NCBI GenBank assembly: GCA_963665265.2
Contig: CAXXHQ010000001.1
Coordinates: 806,001 to 870,000, forward strand
DNA length: 64,000 nt
Source: CAXXHQ01 sp963665265
GTDB taxonomy: Bacteria; Planctomycetota; Planctomycetia; Pirellulales; Thermoguttaceae
Direction: 5' to 3'
Shown here: positions 25,888 through 34,112 of the stretch, one piece after another
Layout of the letters: the number at the start of each line of letters is the position of its first letter
How positions within the stretch are numbered: position 1 is the first letter of the stretch
Made by a program: the position numbers and the translations under genes
Notes under the pieces: model-generated
Seen by the model: the letters and a program-made list of their open reading frames with translations, nothing else
Database searches by the model: none
What the model was told of the DNA's origin: nothing

Positions 25888-27006
25888 ATGAATATAAAAT
25901 ATTGGCTATGCGGATTGGCGGCGGCGGCGTTGCTCACGCCGATGAGTTTCGCCAGAGAAGAAATCAAAGTTGAAGGACCGCGAAAGCATTTGATCGCGAA
26001 CGTGCCCGTGGCGAGCGAATATTGGATCGGCGTCGTATGCCGGTCGGTCCCGCCCGAGTTGCAAACGCAGCTTGGCTCGGCGGCTCCGAAAGATCGTTGC
26101 GTACTGGCCGAAGAAATTATTCCGGACAGTCCGGCGGCTAAGGCGGGCGTGCAAAAATACGACGTCTTGCTGAAAATCGGCGAGAAAGATTTGACCGATG
26201 CGGCGGATATCGTCAAGGCGGTCGAGGAGTCGAAAGGGAAGCCGATCACGCTAGAGCTGCTGAGGGAAGGCAAAAAGCAGACGATCGAAGTGTCGCCGGC
26301 GAAGCGCCCGGAAGCGGTCGTTCAAGCGCAAAAGGCGGCTCAAGAAGGAGTCGAGGCCGCGAAGGAAGGCGTTTCGACGGTCGAGCAATACCTCAACGAG
26401 TTGGCCAAAGAAGGCAAACGCTTCGGCGATCGTAAAATGCAGTTCCGCGTAATCCAACCCGGCGCGATCATTTCGGGAAAATCCGGATTACCGATGCCCA
26501 ACGATTTATCGGTGACGATCACGCGCAAAGGAACCGATGCGGCCGAGATCACGGTGAAGAAAGGCGATCAAACCTGGACGGCGAAAGAGAATGAATTGGA
26601 CAAGCTTCCGGCGGAAGTTCGACCTTACGCTGATCAAATGGCCCACGGCGGAGCTTTTGGATTCGTGCTGAACGCCCCGCAGCCTCCTGCCTCGCCGAAA
26701 AACGAACAACCTGCCGCCTCCGCGGTTCCCCCCGTCCCCTTCACGCCGGAGTTCGGCGAACGAATTGAAAAGCAACGTCATCAATGGGAAGAACGTTTCA
26801 ACGACGCCCAAAAACGCTTTGACGATATGCAAAAGCGATTTGAAGACGCAAGCTCCCGAATTGAAAAACGCATGGAACAGGAGCAAAAGCATTTTGAAGA
26901 GATGCGAAAACGATTCGACGACTTGAGCTCGCGACTGGAAAAACGTTTCGAGGAGAAAAAGCCCTCGAGCGACGCCAAGCCTGAGCAAGAAAAGTCGGCC
27001 ATGTAA
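25888..27006 (+). CDS. secreted PDZ protein with long charged coiled coil
   Basis: 372 residues. Signal peptide (MNIKYWLCGLAAAALLTPMSFA), then a PDZ domain about residues 45-130: IGVVCRSVPPELQTQLGS, EEIIPDSPAAKAGVQKYDVLLKIGEKDLTD and ITLELLREGKK. A helical middle part follows, then a Pro-rich linker and a C-terminal coiled coil with repeated QKRFDDMQKRFED / RIEKR / MRKRFDDLSSRLEKR heptads (about 295-360). ATG 25888 has GAAGGAG 6-7 bases upstream; the in-frame ATG 25873 has none. It is the third gene of the sigma/anti-sigma operon and could sense or bind envelope proteins. No protease residues are seen. Confidence 0.85.
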   Translation: MNIKYWLCGLAAAALLTPMSFAREEIKVEGPRKHLIANVPVASEYWIGVVCRSVPPELQTQLGSAAPKDRCVLAEEIIPDSPAAKAGVQKYDVLLKIGEKDLTDAADIVKAVEESKGKPITLELLREGKKQTIEVSPAKRPEAVVQAQKAAQEGVEAAKEGVSTVEQYLNELAKEGKRFGDRKMQFRVIQPGAIISGKSGLPMPNDLSVTITRKGTDAAEITVKKGDQTWTAKENELDKLPAEVRPYADQMAHGGAFGFVLNAPQPPASPKNEQPAASAVPPVPFTPEFGERIEKQRHQWEERFNDAQKRFDDMQKRFEDASSRIEKRMEQEQKHFEEMRKRFDDLSSRLEKRFEEKKPSSDAKPEQEKSAM

Positions 27007-27065
27007 CGCGAACTCAAACGACGCCGCCAAGCATGCGGCCGACGATTTCAAGGATAATACGTAGC

Positions 27066-27116
27066 GATGGGGTGGAGGACGGATTGAGGGTCCGTCCTTC
27101 ACCCCTCATTTTTTTA
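27066..27116 (+). terminator. rho-independent terminator of the sigma/anti-sigma/PDZ operon
   Basis: GGGGTGGAGGACGGA pairs with TCCGTCCTTCACCCC (27069-27083 with 27091-27105) with one wobble, followed by a seven-T run, about 60 bases after the stop codon. Confidence 0.9.
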
Positions 27117-27168
27117 TAACACGCGGTCCATCGGCGACGGAACGCCGCGGCGGCGCGTTCCTTGCCGA

Positions 27169-28002
27169 TTAATAATCGTTGGGCATTTTCTTAAGCTGCT
27201 CCATCGTGAAGACGGGGCCTTCTTTGCAGACGTAAACCGGGCCGCAATTGCAGCGACCGCACTTGCCTAATCCGCACTTCATGCGGTTCTCAAGGCTAGT
27301 GTAGATATCGGCGTCGCCCACGCCCATCTTCGTCAACACGGGCAGCGTGAACTTGATCATGATCGGCGGACCGATGACCAAGGCGGCGGCGTTCGCGGCC
27401 GATATGTTCGCCTGTTCAAGAACCGTCGGAACGAAGCCGATCTTGCCGTCCCAGTCGGGCGTCTCTCCGCCGGGATCGACGCAACGAACGACGTCGACGT
27501 TTTCGTACTCAGCCCATTTCTTCAGTTCGTCGCGGAAGACCAAATCGCCGACGGTCCGAGCGCCGTAAACGATCGAGATGCGACCGTAGTCGGCGCGATT
27601 CTCAAGCGCGTACCAAATGGCGCAGCGAATCGGAGGCATGGCGATGCCGCCGCCGACAAAGATCAAGTCTTTGCCTTTCCACTTGTCAGTCGGATAGGCA
27701 GTGCCGTAGGGACCGCGGAAGCCGATGGTGTCCCCCTCCTCGACCTTCCACATGGCGTCGGTCACTTTGCCGGTGCGACGGAAGCAAAACTCAAGATGGT
27801 CTTTCCAGTTCGAGCTGGAGCAAATATTGAAGGTCGATTCGCCGGAGCCGAACACGGAAAAAATGCCGAATTGGCCGACGTCGAAAGAAAAGTTTTTCGC
27901 CTTCTCTTCGTCTTTGAAACGGATGCGGACGCTTTTCACGTCGGCGGTGTGCCGTTTCACTTCGACGACTTCCATCAGGTCGGGTTGGTAGATGTTCACC
28001 AT
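27169..28002 (-). CDS. flxA: FlxA-like FAD/NAD(H)-binding subunit
   Basis: 277 residues, last gene of the hdrCBA-flxDCBA operon. It resembles the gamma subunit of sulfhydrogenase/AsrB. FAD-binding barrel with FNICSSSN near residue 59, NAD-binding domain with GGGIAMPPIRCAIWYALE, and a C-terminal Cys-rich [2Fe-2S] site CGLGKCGRCNCGPVYVC (about residues 245-261). It should oxidise NADH and pass electrons to FlxB, FlxC, FlxD and HdrA. GGAG lies 9 bases before the ATG. The 117-base spacer to flxB is filled by dispersed repeats. Confidence 0.85.
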   Translation of the reverse strand: MVNIYQPDLMEVVEVKRHTADVKSVRIRFKDEEKAKNFSFDVGQFGIFSVFGSGESTFNICSSSNWKDHLEFCFRRTGKVTDAMWKVEEGDTIGFRGPYGTAYPTDKWKGKDLIFVGGGIAMPPIRCAIWYALENRADYGRISIVYGARTVGDLVFRDELKKWAEYENVDVVRCVDPGGETPDWDGKIGFVPTVLEQANISAANAAALVIGPPIMIKFTLPVLTKMGVGDADIYTSLENRMKCGLGKCGRCNCGPVYVCKEGPVFTMEQLKKMPNDY

Positions 28003-28018
28003 TGGGTGCGCTCCGTAT

Positions 28019-28115
28019 ATAAGCAGTCAGCAATCAGCAGTCAGCAATCAGTTACTTTGGCGGGACGTTGTCCCGCCCTACGGCGGTCGACAAGCGGTGC
28101 GTGCAAGCACGCACC
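28019..28115. repeat. dispersed repeats inside the flx-hdr operon
   Basis: Three units lie side by side: a tandem CAGTCAGCAATCAG-type repeat (28023-28051), a palindrome GGCGGGAC-GTTG-TCCCGCC (about 28061-28080), and GCGTGCAAGCACGC followed by ACCCTAC (28090-28115). The last one is related to GTAGGGTGCGTGC near 4713 downstream of the amidotransferase gene. Confidence 0.65.
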
Positions 28116-28119
28116 CTAC

Positions 28120-29115
28120 TTATTTTTTGGCGAGGGCTTCGAGAACGGGACGAACGCCCAACTCGACGGGACAATTGCGGGTGCAATTGCCGCAGCCGGT
28201 GCAAAGCGTGACCCCGAACTTTTCCGGGTAGGTCTCGAATTTATGGTACAAGCGTTGGCGTTGGCGTTGGCCTTGACCGGCGCGCGGGTTATGTCCCGAC
28301 GCGTGCAATGAATAAAGCCCGAACTGGCAACCGTCCCAATTCCGATAACGCCCGCCTTCGACGGAGTTGCCTTCGTCGGCAATGTCGAAGCAATGGCAGG
28401 TCGGGCAGTTGAAGGCGCAGGCGCCGCAACCCAAACAACGCAAGGTCGCTTGTTTCCAGATCGGATTTTCAAAGCCATCGTCCATGAACTTCGTCGCGTC
28501 GTCGATGGGGAGCTTTTTCTCCGGACCGGCCGAGGGCTTGCCGACTTTGTCGGACGACTTCGTGCGACCGGCAAAGAGCTTTTTCCCCTTCTCCGTTAGG
28601 CAGCGAACCTCATACTCCCCGGCGCCGAGATCGAAGAGCATGGCGTCGGAGCCGTTGTCGGCCGACGGGGAAAGTCCGACCGATGTGCAGAAGCAACTCG
28701 CGTCGAACGTCTGGCAAGCAAGCGTGACGACGGTCGTCAATTCACGACGCTGGTTATAAAAGTCGTCTTTGAAATCCCAATTGAAAACGTGGTCGAGAAT
28801 CGGCAGCGCGGCGGCGTCGCAGGGACGAGCGCCGATGACGATTTGCTCGGTCTTCGACGGCTCGGCGTCGAGCAGCTTGATCTCTTTCCCTTCAAGCCGA
28901 TAGCCGTAGAGCTTTTCGTGCTTGGGGAAGACGAATTCCTTGATCGAATTGATCGGGCGGAGGAAGCCGTCGAGCGTCATCTTCTCCGAAGAGTCGATCC
29001 GCTCGTAGAGAACGCGATCGGCGTCCACGCGGCGCGGCGCGGCGACGTGACGCCCTTGCTTGATCTCGTCGTCGATTAATTTCTTCAGTTCGATAAGGGA
29101 AATGATCTCGCTCAT
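28120..29115 (-). CDS. flxB: FlxB-like iron-sulfur subunit (4Fe-4S dicluster)
   Basis: 331 residues, similar to the beta subunit of sulfhydrogenase/Asr-type enzymes. The N-terminal half belongs to the Hyd/HydB electron-transfer family (VIGARPCDAAALPILDHVFNW, then CQTFDASCFCTSVG). Two ferredoxin-like CX2CX2CX3C motifs follow: CLGCGACAFNCP near residue 222 and CTGCGNCTRNCP near the end. It overlaps flxC by four bases (29112-29115), so translation is coupled. It would carry electrons between FlxA and the HdrA/FlxD part. Confidence 0.85.
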   Translation of the reverse strand: MSEIISLIELKKLIDDEIKQGRHVAAPRRVDADRVLYERIDSSEKMTLDGFLRPINSIKEFVFPKHEKLYGYRLEGKEIKLLDAEPSKTEQIVIGARPCDAAALPILDHVFNWDFKDDFYNQRRELTTVVTLACQTFDASCFCTSVGLSPSADNGSDAMLFDLGAGEYEVRCLTEKGKKLFAGRTKSSDKVGKPSAGPEKKLPIDDATKFMDDGFENPIWKQATLRCLGCGACAFNCPTCHCFDIADEGNSVEGGRYRNWDGCQFGLYSLHASGHNPRAGQGQRQRQRLYHKFETYPEKFGVTLCTGCGNCTRNCPVELGVRPVLEALAKK

Positions 29116-29963
29116 CGGATGAAATTCTCCTTATCTTGCTCGGAAAAGACGCCGATCAACGGGTCGGCGTTCGGATCTTCGCCGGAGCGGAAGCCGAAGT
29201 TCGTTTCGGCGGCTCGGGCCAGCGATTGGTTGAGCAAACGCAAATTGATTCCGGCGGGGCAAATGCGGGTGCATTCGTCGCATCCGACGCAACGGCCGGC
29301 TTGATGGAACGCGCGGGCGATATGATAGGCGAAATTCCCCTTCGTCGACGGAGAGCTCACGATCGCCTGCGGACGGTTCTTTTCGACCAAGCACTTTTCG
29401 CAATAGCACAACGGGCAAGTCTGGCGGCACGCGTAGCACTTCACGCAACGGCTCAGCTCTTCGCGCCAGTACGCCAAACGCTCCTCGGGCGTTTTTTTCA
29501 TGAACTCTTCGAGATCGGCGTACCGAGCTTCCGACGAAGCGGCCGAGGCGTCCTCGGGCGTTCCCTCGGGAATCAAGTGATCGACGCGACGCGGCGTATG
29601 AACGTCGCAAGCGGAGCACTTGGCCAACGGCGGCTTGCCTTGGCCGTCGCACTTCATGCCGATGACGACCATCTCGTTGCGGTCGATCTGCGATTCGCGT
29701 TCGAGGACCGAGAGCGTGCGCGCGTCGCATCCTTTGACGACGATCGCGGGCTTGCCCAAGGCGCGAACCTCTTTGCGCCGCAAGTAAGTCGTGAGATTGG
29801 CGAAGCAGCGATCGTTCCAAACGAGCTGCTCGACGTCGTCGGGCGAAGTGACGAAGACCGGAAATGTCGGACCGTCGGAAGACGATTGGCCGTATCCGAT
29901 CACGACTTGCACGACGCCGTCTTGCAGAAGACGACGACACTTTTCGCGAAGTTGGTCGAGCAT
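29112..29963 (-). CDS. flxC: FlxC-like iron-sulfur subunit
   Basis: 283 residues. The N-terminal part has a CoF420-hydrogenase beta (FrhB)-like segment: RRLLQDGVVQVVIGYGQ, AIVVKGCDARTLSVLERESQI and VVIGMKCDGQGKPPLAKCSACD. Then come SRCVKCYACRQTCPLCYCEKC and CVGCDECTRICP (two 4Fe-4S sites, about residues 172 and 225). It lies between flxD and flxB. The spacer to flxD is 41 bases and consists mostly of a CCCTAACCCC-type repeat immediately ahead of the start codon, with no obvious ribosome site. Confidence 0.83.
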   Translation of the reverse strand: MLDQLREKCRRLLQDGVVQVVIGYGQSSSDGPTFPVFVTSPDDVEQLVWNDRCFANLTTYLRRKEVRALGKPAIVVKGCDARTLSVLERESQIDRNEMVVIGMKCDGQGKPPLAKCSACDVHTPRRVDHLIPEGTPEDASAASSEARYADLEEFMKKTPEERLAYWREELSRCVKCYACRQTCPLCYCEKCLVEKNRPQAIVSSPSTKGNFAYHIARAFHQAGRCVGCDECTRICPAGINLRLLNQSLARAAETNFGFRSGEDPNADPLIGVFSEQDKENFIR

Positions 29964-29965
29964 AG

Positions 29966-29990
29966 CTAAATAGGGGTTAGGGCGTTAAGC
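29966..29990. repeat. CCCTAACCCCTA-type repeat ahead of flxC
   Basis: On the coding (minus) strand the element reads CGCCCTAACCCCTATTT and ends about 5 bases before the start codon of flxC. The same element precedes hdrA and hdrB. Confidence 0.65.
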
Positions 29991-30004
29991 GTTGGGAAGG
30001 ATGA

Positions 30005-30448
30005 CTACGTCGCCGATTCTTCTTGGCAAATTTCGCGGTAGGCCGTATAGGGGCCGAGTTCCCGCGTGGTCTCAGTAATTTCGGTGATGATCTGCTGGAA
30101 CTTTTTGCCTTCGGCGGCGGAAATCCAACTGAAGTGAATGCGTCGCATGTCGATGCCGAGCGTGTCAAGCAATTCGCGGAACAACGTCCAACGACGGCGA
30201 GCGTGATAATTCCCCGAGGTGTAGTGGCAGTCGCCCGGATGGCATCCGGAGACGAGCACCGAGTCGGCTCCCATTTCAAACGCTTTAATCAGCAGGTTGA
30301 AATCGATGCGACCGGTGCAAGGCAAACGAATGATCCGCACGTTCGACGGATACTCGAGGCGGTTGGTGCCGGCGAGGTCGGCGCCCAAGTAGGTGCACCA
30401 GTTGCACACATAGGCGACGATTTTCGGCTCGAAGGCGGAATCGGTCAT
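30005..30448 (-). CDS. flxD: FlxD/MvhD-type [2Fe-2S] subunit
   Basis: 147 residues of the MvhD family, which links HdrA to its electron donor. Cysteines occur in IVAYVCNWCTYLGAD, RLPCTGRID and VSGCHPGDCHYTSGNYHARRR, the usual [2Fe-2S]-ligand set. The start overlaps the stop of hdrA by four bases (ATGA, 30445-30448). Longer frames upstream lie inside hdrA and are not used. The protein should receive electrons from NADH via FlxABC and hand them to HdrA. Confidence 0.88.
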   Translation of the reverse strand: MTDSAFEPKIVAYVCNWCTYLGADLAGTNRLEYPSNVRIIRLPCTGRIDFNLLIKAFEMGADSVLVSGCHPGDCHYTSGNYHARRRWTLFRELLDTLGIDMRRIHFSWISAAEGKKFQQIITEITETTRELGPYTAYREICQEESAT

Positions 30449-32445
30449 AGCAGGCTCTCCACCATGGCGTAAATTTGTTGTTCGCTGAACCCTTCCAGGT
30501 CGGCGCTTTTCGACGGGCAGACGGCCACGCACGTGCCGCAGCCCATGCAGAGGCCGGGGTTGACGCGGGCGGTCCGCTTAATGAGTTGGCCCTTGCGGTC
30601 GCGGACCTCGGCCTGCTCGATGGCGTGATAAGGACACGCTCGATAGCAAGCGAAGCAGGCGGCGCAGGTCGTTTCGTTGATCTTGGCGACTTCCGGCTCG
30701 CGGGTCATCTCCTCATGACTGAACATGATGAGAACTTTTCCGGCGGCCGCCGAGGCTTGCGCGACGGTCTCGGGAATGTCCTTCGGAGCTTGACAAGCGC
30801 CGCAGACGAAGACGCCGGCGGCGTTCGTTTCGACCGGTCGAAGCTTCGGATGCGATTCGGAAAGGAAACCGTATTCGTCGTAGCCGACGTTTAATTTTTG
30901 GGCGAGCGTTTCGACGCCGTCCGACGGAACCATCGCCGAGGCGAGAACGACGAGGTCGGCCTCGACGGTGATCGGCTCGCCGGCCAAGGTGTCGGCACCG
31001 CGAACGATGAGCTTGCCGTCTTTCTCGGTGATCTTCGAAACGCGGCCCCGATGATATTGGGCGCCGTCTTGCTCAATGGCGCGACGGACGAATTCATCGT
31101 AGTTTTTGCCGCCCGATCGAATGTCCATGTAAAAGACGTGGGCCGTGCCGTCATGTACTTTATGCTTGTAGAGCATGCAGTGCTTGGCGTTGTACATGCA
31201 GCAAATTTTCGAGCAGTAGTTCATCCCCTTGGCGTTGTCGCGAGAACCGACGCAAGAGATGAAAACGACCGACTTGGGCGTCTTGCCGTCCGAAGGACGG
31301 CGAATTTCGCCGCCGGTCGGGCCGGAGGCCGAAACGATGCGTTCGAATTGCAGCGAGTCGATCACGTCTTTGTATTTGCCGTAGCCGTATTCGCCGTAGC
31401 CGACGAACTTCGGGTTTGCTTGCTCTTTGCTCGGCTTGTAGAGTTTGTAGCCTGCGGCGACGACGATGGCGCCGACTTCCTCGACGACGATCTTCTCTTC
31501 GTCCTCGAAGCGGATCGCGCCGGCCGCGCACTTCTTTTCGCAAATCCCGCACTTGCCTTTAGTGAGACGGAGACAGGCGTCTTTGTCGATGACGGGGCGA
31601 GCGGGAACGGCTTGCGGAAAAGGAATGTAAATGGCCGTGCGCGTGCCCATGCCGTAGTCGAACGCGCTAAGATTCTTTTTCGAGGGGCACGAGTTCCAGC
31701 ACTGGCCGCAGCCGGTGCATTTATCCATATCGACGTAACGAGCCTTCTTGCGGATCGTCACCTTGAAGTTGCCGACGTACCCCTCGACGCTTTCGACTTC
31801 GCTATACGTATGGAGCTTGATTTTCGGATGCTGGCCGACGTCGACCATCCGCGGCGTGAGTATGCACTGCGAGCAGTCGAGCGTGGGAAACGTTTCGCTG
31901 AGGCCGGCCATCTTGCCGCCGACCGACGGCTCGCGCTCCACCACGACGACTTCATACCCGGCGTCGGCAATGTCCAACGAGGCTTGAATTCCGGCGACCC
32001 CGGCGCCGATGACCAGCGCGCGGCGAGTGACCGGAACGCGGATCGGCTGCAGTTCGGCGTCGTTCTTCACTTTGGCGATCGACATGCGAATCAGCTCGAT
32101 CGCTTTGGCCGTGGCCTTTTCCTTATCGGAATGAACCCAAGAGCAATGCTCGCGGATGTTCGCCATTTCGACGAGATAAGGGTTAACGCCCGCCGCTTGC
32201 GCCGCTTTGCGGAAGGTCTTCAAGTGCATGTGGGGCGAGCAAGAGGCGACGACGATTCCGTCGAGCTTCTCCGTCGCGATCTTTTCCCGGAGCAAAGATT
32301 GGCCGGGATCGGAGCACATGTATTTATAGTCGACCGAGCAGCGGACGCCGGGAACTTGCGCGATTTCCGCGGCGACTTGCGCCACGTCGACATGACGCGC
32401 GATGTTCTCGCCGCACCAGCAAATGAAAACGCCTATTCGGGACAT
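30445..32445 (-). CDS. hdrA: heterodisulfide reductase subunit A (HdrA), electron-bifurcating flavoprotein
   Basis: 666 residues, full length. N-terminal Cys motif VFICWCGENI. Flavin-binding segment RRALVIGAGVAGIQASLDIADAGYEVVVVERE near residue 140-170, followed by CSQCILTPRM. Internal CTGCGQCWNSCPSKK and CGICEKKC. Two C-terminal ferredoxin motifs, CAACFACYRACP and CMGCGTCVAVCP. HdrA is the site of flavin-based electron bifurcation in complexes of this type. With FlxD it overlaps by four bases. In this context it would split NADH electrons between ferredoxin and a disulfide acceptor. The acceptor is not known for this organism. Confidence 0.93.
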   Translation of the reverse strand: MSRIGVFICWCGENIARHVDVAQVAAEIAQVPGVRCSVDYKYMCSDPGQSLLREKIATEKLDGIVVASCSPHMHLKTFRKAAQAAGVNPYLVEMANIREHCSWVHSDKEKATAKAIELIRMSIAKVKNDAELQPIRVPVTRRALVIGAGVAGIQASLDIADAGYEVVVVEREPSVGGKMAGLSETFPTLDCSQCILTPRMVDVGQHPKIKLHTYSEVESVEGYVGNFKVTIRKKARYVDMDKCTGCGQCWNSCPSKKNLSAFDYGMGTRTAIYIPFPQAVPARPVIDKDACLRLTKGKCGICEKKCAAGAIRFEDEEKIVVEEVGAIVVAAGYKLYKPSKEQANPKFVGYGEYGYGKYKDVIDSLQFERIVSASGPTGGEIRRPSDGKTPKSVVFISCVGSRDNAKGMNYCSKICCMYNAKHCMLYKHKVHDGTAHVFYMDIRSGGKNYDEFVRRAIEQDGAQYHRGRVSKITEKDGKLIVRGADTLAGEPITVEADLVVLASAMVPSDGVETLAQKLNVGYDEYGFLSESHPKLRPVETNAAGVFVCGACQAPKDIPETVAQASAAAGKVLIMFSHEEMTREPEVAKINETTCAACFACYRACPYHAIEQAEVRDRKGQLIKRTARVNPGLCMGCGTCVAVCPSKSADLEGFSEQQIYAMVESLL

Positions 32446-32449
32446 GGCA

Positions 32450-32487
32450 ATATAGGGGTTAGGGCGTAGGGGGTCAGGGCACAGGGA
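32450..32487. repeat. CCCTAACCCCTA-type repeat ahead of hdrA
   Basis: On the minus strand: CGCCCTAACCCCTATATTGCC then ATG. It extends upstream as further C-tracts (CCCCCTACG). Confidence 0.65.
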
Positions 32488-32503
32488 GCGTATCGTATAA
32501 CGT

Positions 32504-33343
32504 TTACTTGACGACGAAGTGTTTATCGACGCCGAGGGCCGAGGGAGCGAGTCCCAAGGCCAAGCCGACCAAATCGGAAAGGTAATAAATCGGCAATCCG
32601 TAGGCGACGGCGCTCGCTCGTTCGACGTCGGCCTGCTTCATATCCAAGTTGACGTGGCACATCGGACAGGCGACGACGACGCAATTGGCTCCGTGCGCGA
32701 CCGCGTCGCCGAGGATTTTGTTCGAAAGATCAAGGATCGTCTCTTCGCGAGCCATCGTCATCCCGCCGCCGCAACACTCGGTTTTGTAGTTCCATTCGAC
32801 CGGAGCCGCGCCCAACGCCGAAAGAATCGTCTCCATCGACGACGGCTGTTCGCAATCGTCAAAACGAAGAACCTCGGGCGGACGCGTAAGCAAGCAGCCG
32901 TAGTAACAAGCGGGCTTGTACTCGGCGAGCGAATTCTTGGCCGAGGCCTTCAGCGAATCGAGACCCAACTGTTGGAACACTTCGATCAAGTTGAGAACTT
33001 TAGTCGATCCGACGACGGGAAGTTCGACGATCTCGGACATCTCTTTTCGCAACGCGGCGTCGTTTTGAAGCGACTGCGCCGCTTTAAGGAGCTGGGCCGA
33101 GCACATCGGACACGGCGCGAGCATTCCGTCGGCGCCGTCGCGCTCGGCGATGGCCAAGTTACGCGCGGGCAGGGCGACCGCCAATTTGTGATTGAGCGAA
33201 TGCGCGGCCGTCGCCCCGCAACAAATCCAGTCGTCCAGTTCCTTCAAACTCGCGTTCAATGCGCCAAGGCACGCGCGAACCGATCGCTCGTAATCGTTCG
33301 AAGAGCCGTGCAACGCGCATCCGGGATAGTAGGCGAAGTCCAT
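32504..33343 (-). CDS. hdrB: heterodisulfide reductase subunit B (HdrB)
   Basis: 279 residues. It holds two CCG (cysteine-rich) domains, each of the pattern C-x-CC-x-CxxC: YPGC, ICCGATAAHS and CPMCSAQL in the first; CYYGC, ECCGGGMTM and CPMCHVNL in the second. These bind the two non-cubane [4Fe-4S] clusters that reduce disulfides. It is 50 bases downstream of hdrC. Because the organism lacks other methanogen genes here, the substrate is more likely a thiol carrier such as a DsrC-like protein than CoM-S-S-CoB. Confidence 0.92.
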   Translation of the reverse strand: MDFAYYPGCALHGSSNDYERSVRACLGALNASLKELDDWICCGATAAHSLNHKLAVALPARNLAIAERDGADGMLAPCPMCSAQLLKAAQSLQNDAALRKEMSEIVELPVVGSTKVLNLIEVFQQLGLDSLKASAKNSLAEYKPACYYGCLLTRPPEVLRFDDCEQPSSMETILSALGAAPVEWNYKTECCGGGMTMAREETILDLSNKILGDAVAHGANCVVVACPMCHVNLDMKQADVERASAVAYGLPIYYLSDLVGLALGLAPSALGVDKHFVVK

Positions 33344-33346
33344 TGT

Positions 33347-33378
33347 AGGAAATAGGGGTTAGGGCATGGGGCGTGGGA
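33347..33378. repeat. CCCTAACCCCTA-type repeat ahead of hdrB
   Basis: On the minus strand: CATGCCCTAACCCCTATTTCC ending about 5 bases before the start codon of hdrB. It is the same unit as before hdrA and flxC. Confidence 0.65.
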
Positions 33379-33396
33379 ACAGCGGAACAAGACGAG

Positions 33397-33957
33397 TTAC
33401 TTTTTCATGCAGCGGTCGAAGATGCGACCGACGACTCCTCGGTCGCGAACCGATTCGCCGAAGACGTGCAATTTACCGCGTTGAAGAAGTTTCGGCGCCA
33501 ACGTGACGTCTTTCAACGCCATCGGGACGCTAAAGTCGTTAAAGAACGCCTTCATCTTGAATTGCTGAATGAGGGCGACTTCGTTCAAGCGGCCGAACTT
33601 GCGAACGTTGTCGAGAAACGCTTTTTGGAAGATCGCCGTGCGACGCATCTTCGGCGCGATCCAATCGTTTTCAAAAGCGATCTGCCGCAAGGCGTCCATC
33701 ACTCCGGCGCAGTTGACCGACTTCGGACAACGCGTCGAGCATGTTTGGCAAGAGACGCAAAGCCAAACCGATTCGCTCCGAGCGGCCTTCTCAATTTTGT
33801 CCAACTGGGCGAGGCGAACCAATTGGTTCGGCATCATGTCCATTTCGTCAGCCATCGGACAACCGGCGGTGCATTTGCCGCATTGGTAACAGTCTGCCGT
33901 TTTCGTCTGCGCTAAACTATCGACCAAAGAAACAGCGTCTTCGTGTTCTGTATGCAT
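33397..33957 (-). CDS. hdrC: heterodisulfide reductase subunit C (HdrC)
   Basis: 186 residues, first gene of the operon. Two [4Fe-4S] motifs: CYQCGKCTAGCP near residue 23 and CVSCQTCSTRCPKSVNCAGVM near residue 67, then a helical C-terminus. It carries electrons from HdrA to HdrB. The frame is open to a TTG at 33996; the ATG at 33957 (MHTEHEDAVSL) is chosen, with GAGAG about 9 bases upstream. I see no sigma-54 promoter motif in the 360-base region before it. Confidence 0.9.
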   Translation of the reverse strand: MHTEHEDAVSLVDSLAQTKTADCYQCGKCTAGCPMADEMDMMPNQLVRLAQLDKIEKAARSESVWLCVSCQTCSTRCPKSVNCAGVMDALRQIAFENDWIAPKMRRTAIFQKAFLDNVRKFGRLNEVALIQQFKMKAFFNDFSVPMALKDVTLAPKLLQRGKLHVFGESVRDRGVVGRIFDRCMKK

Positions 33958-34044
33958 GAAAAACTCTCGACGGAGCGGGGAGATCGCCTCGGACAATTAC
34001 TTGCGAATGAGGACGACGCCAAATGTTCGAGAAAACGAAATCGA

Positions 34045-34112
34045 TAAAAAAATCACGGAACTCAGTCCGTAAACGCGCGAGGACCGCTGCCGAACGAACG
34101 GACGCGGTCCTC
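34045..34112 (-). terminator. tandem hairpins between hdrC and the upstream regulator gene
   Basis: On the minus strand a perfect 9-bp stem GAGGACCGC..GCGGTCCTC (34079-34112) is followed by ACGGA..TCCGT (34055-34070) and a run of seven T (34046-34052). The second is a likely terminator of the 34319-35488 gene. The first could be a processing or attenuation element ahead of hdrC. No other feature is apparent in the region 33958-34318. Confidence 0.55.

Noticed and set aside
30898..32469. 523-codon open frame opposite hdrA
   Set aside because: Same reasoning: hdrA is complete with all Cys motifs and the plus-strand frame has no protein character.
34079..34112. Perfect 9-bp hairpin considered as a riboswitch or tRNA-like element
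   Set aside because: The rest of the spacer has no conserved aptamer-like structure that I recognise; annotated only as part of the tandem hairpins.
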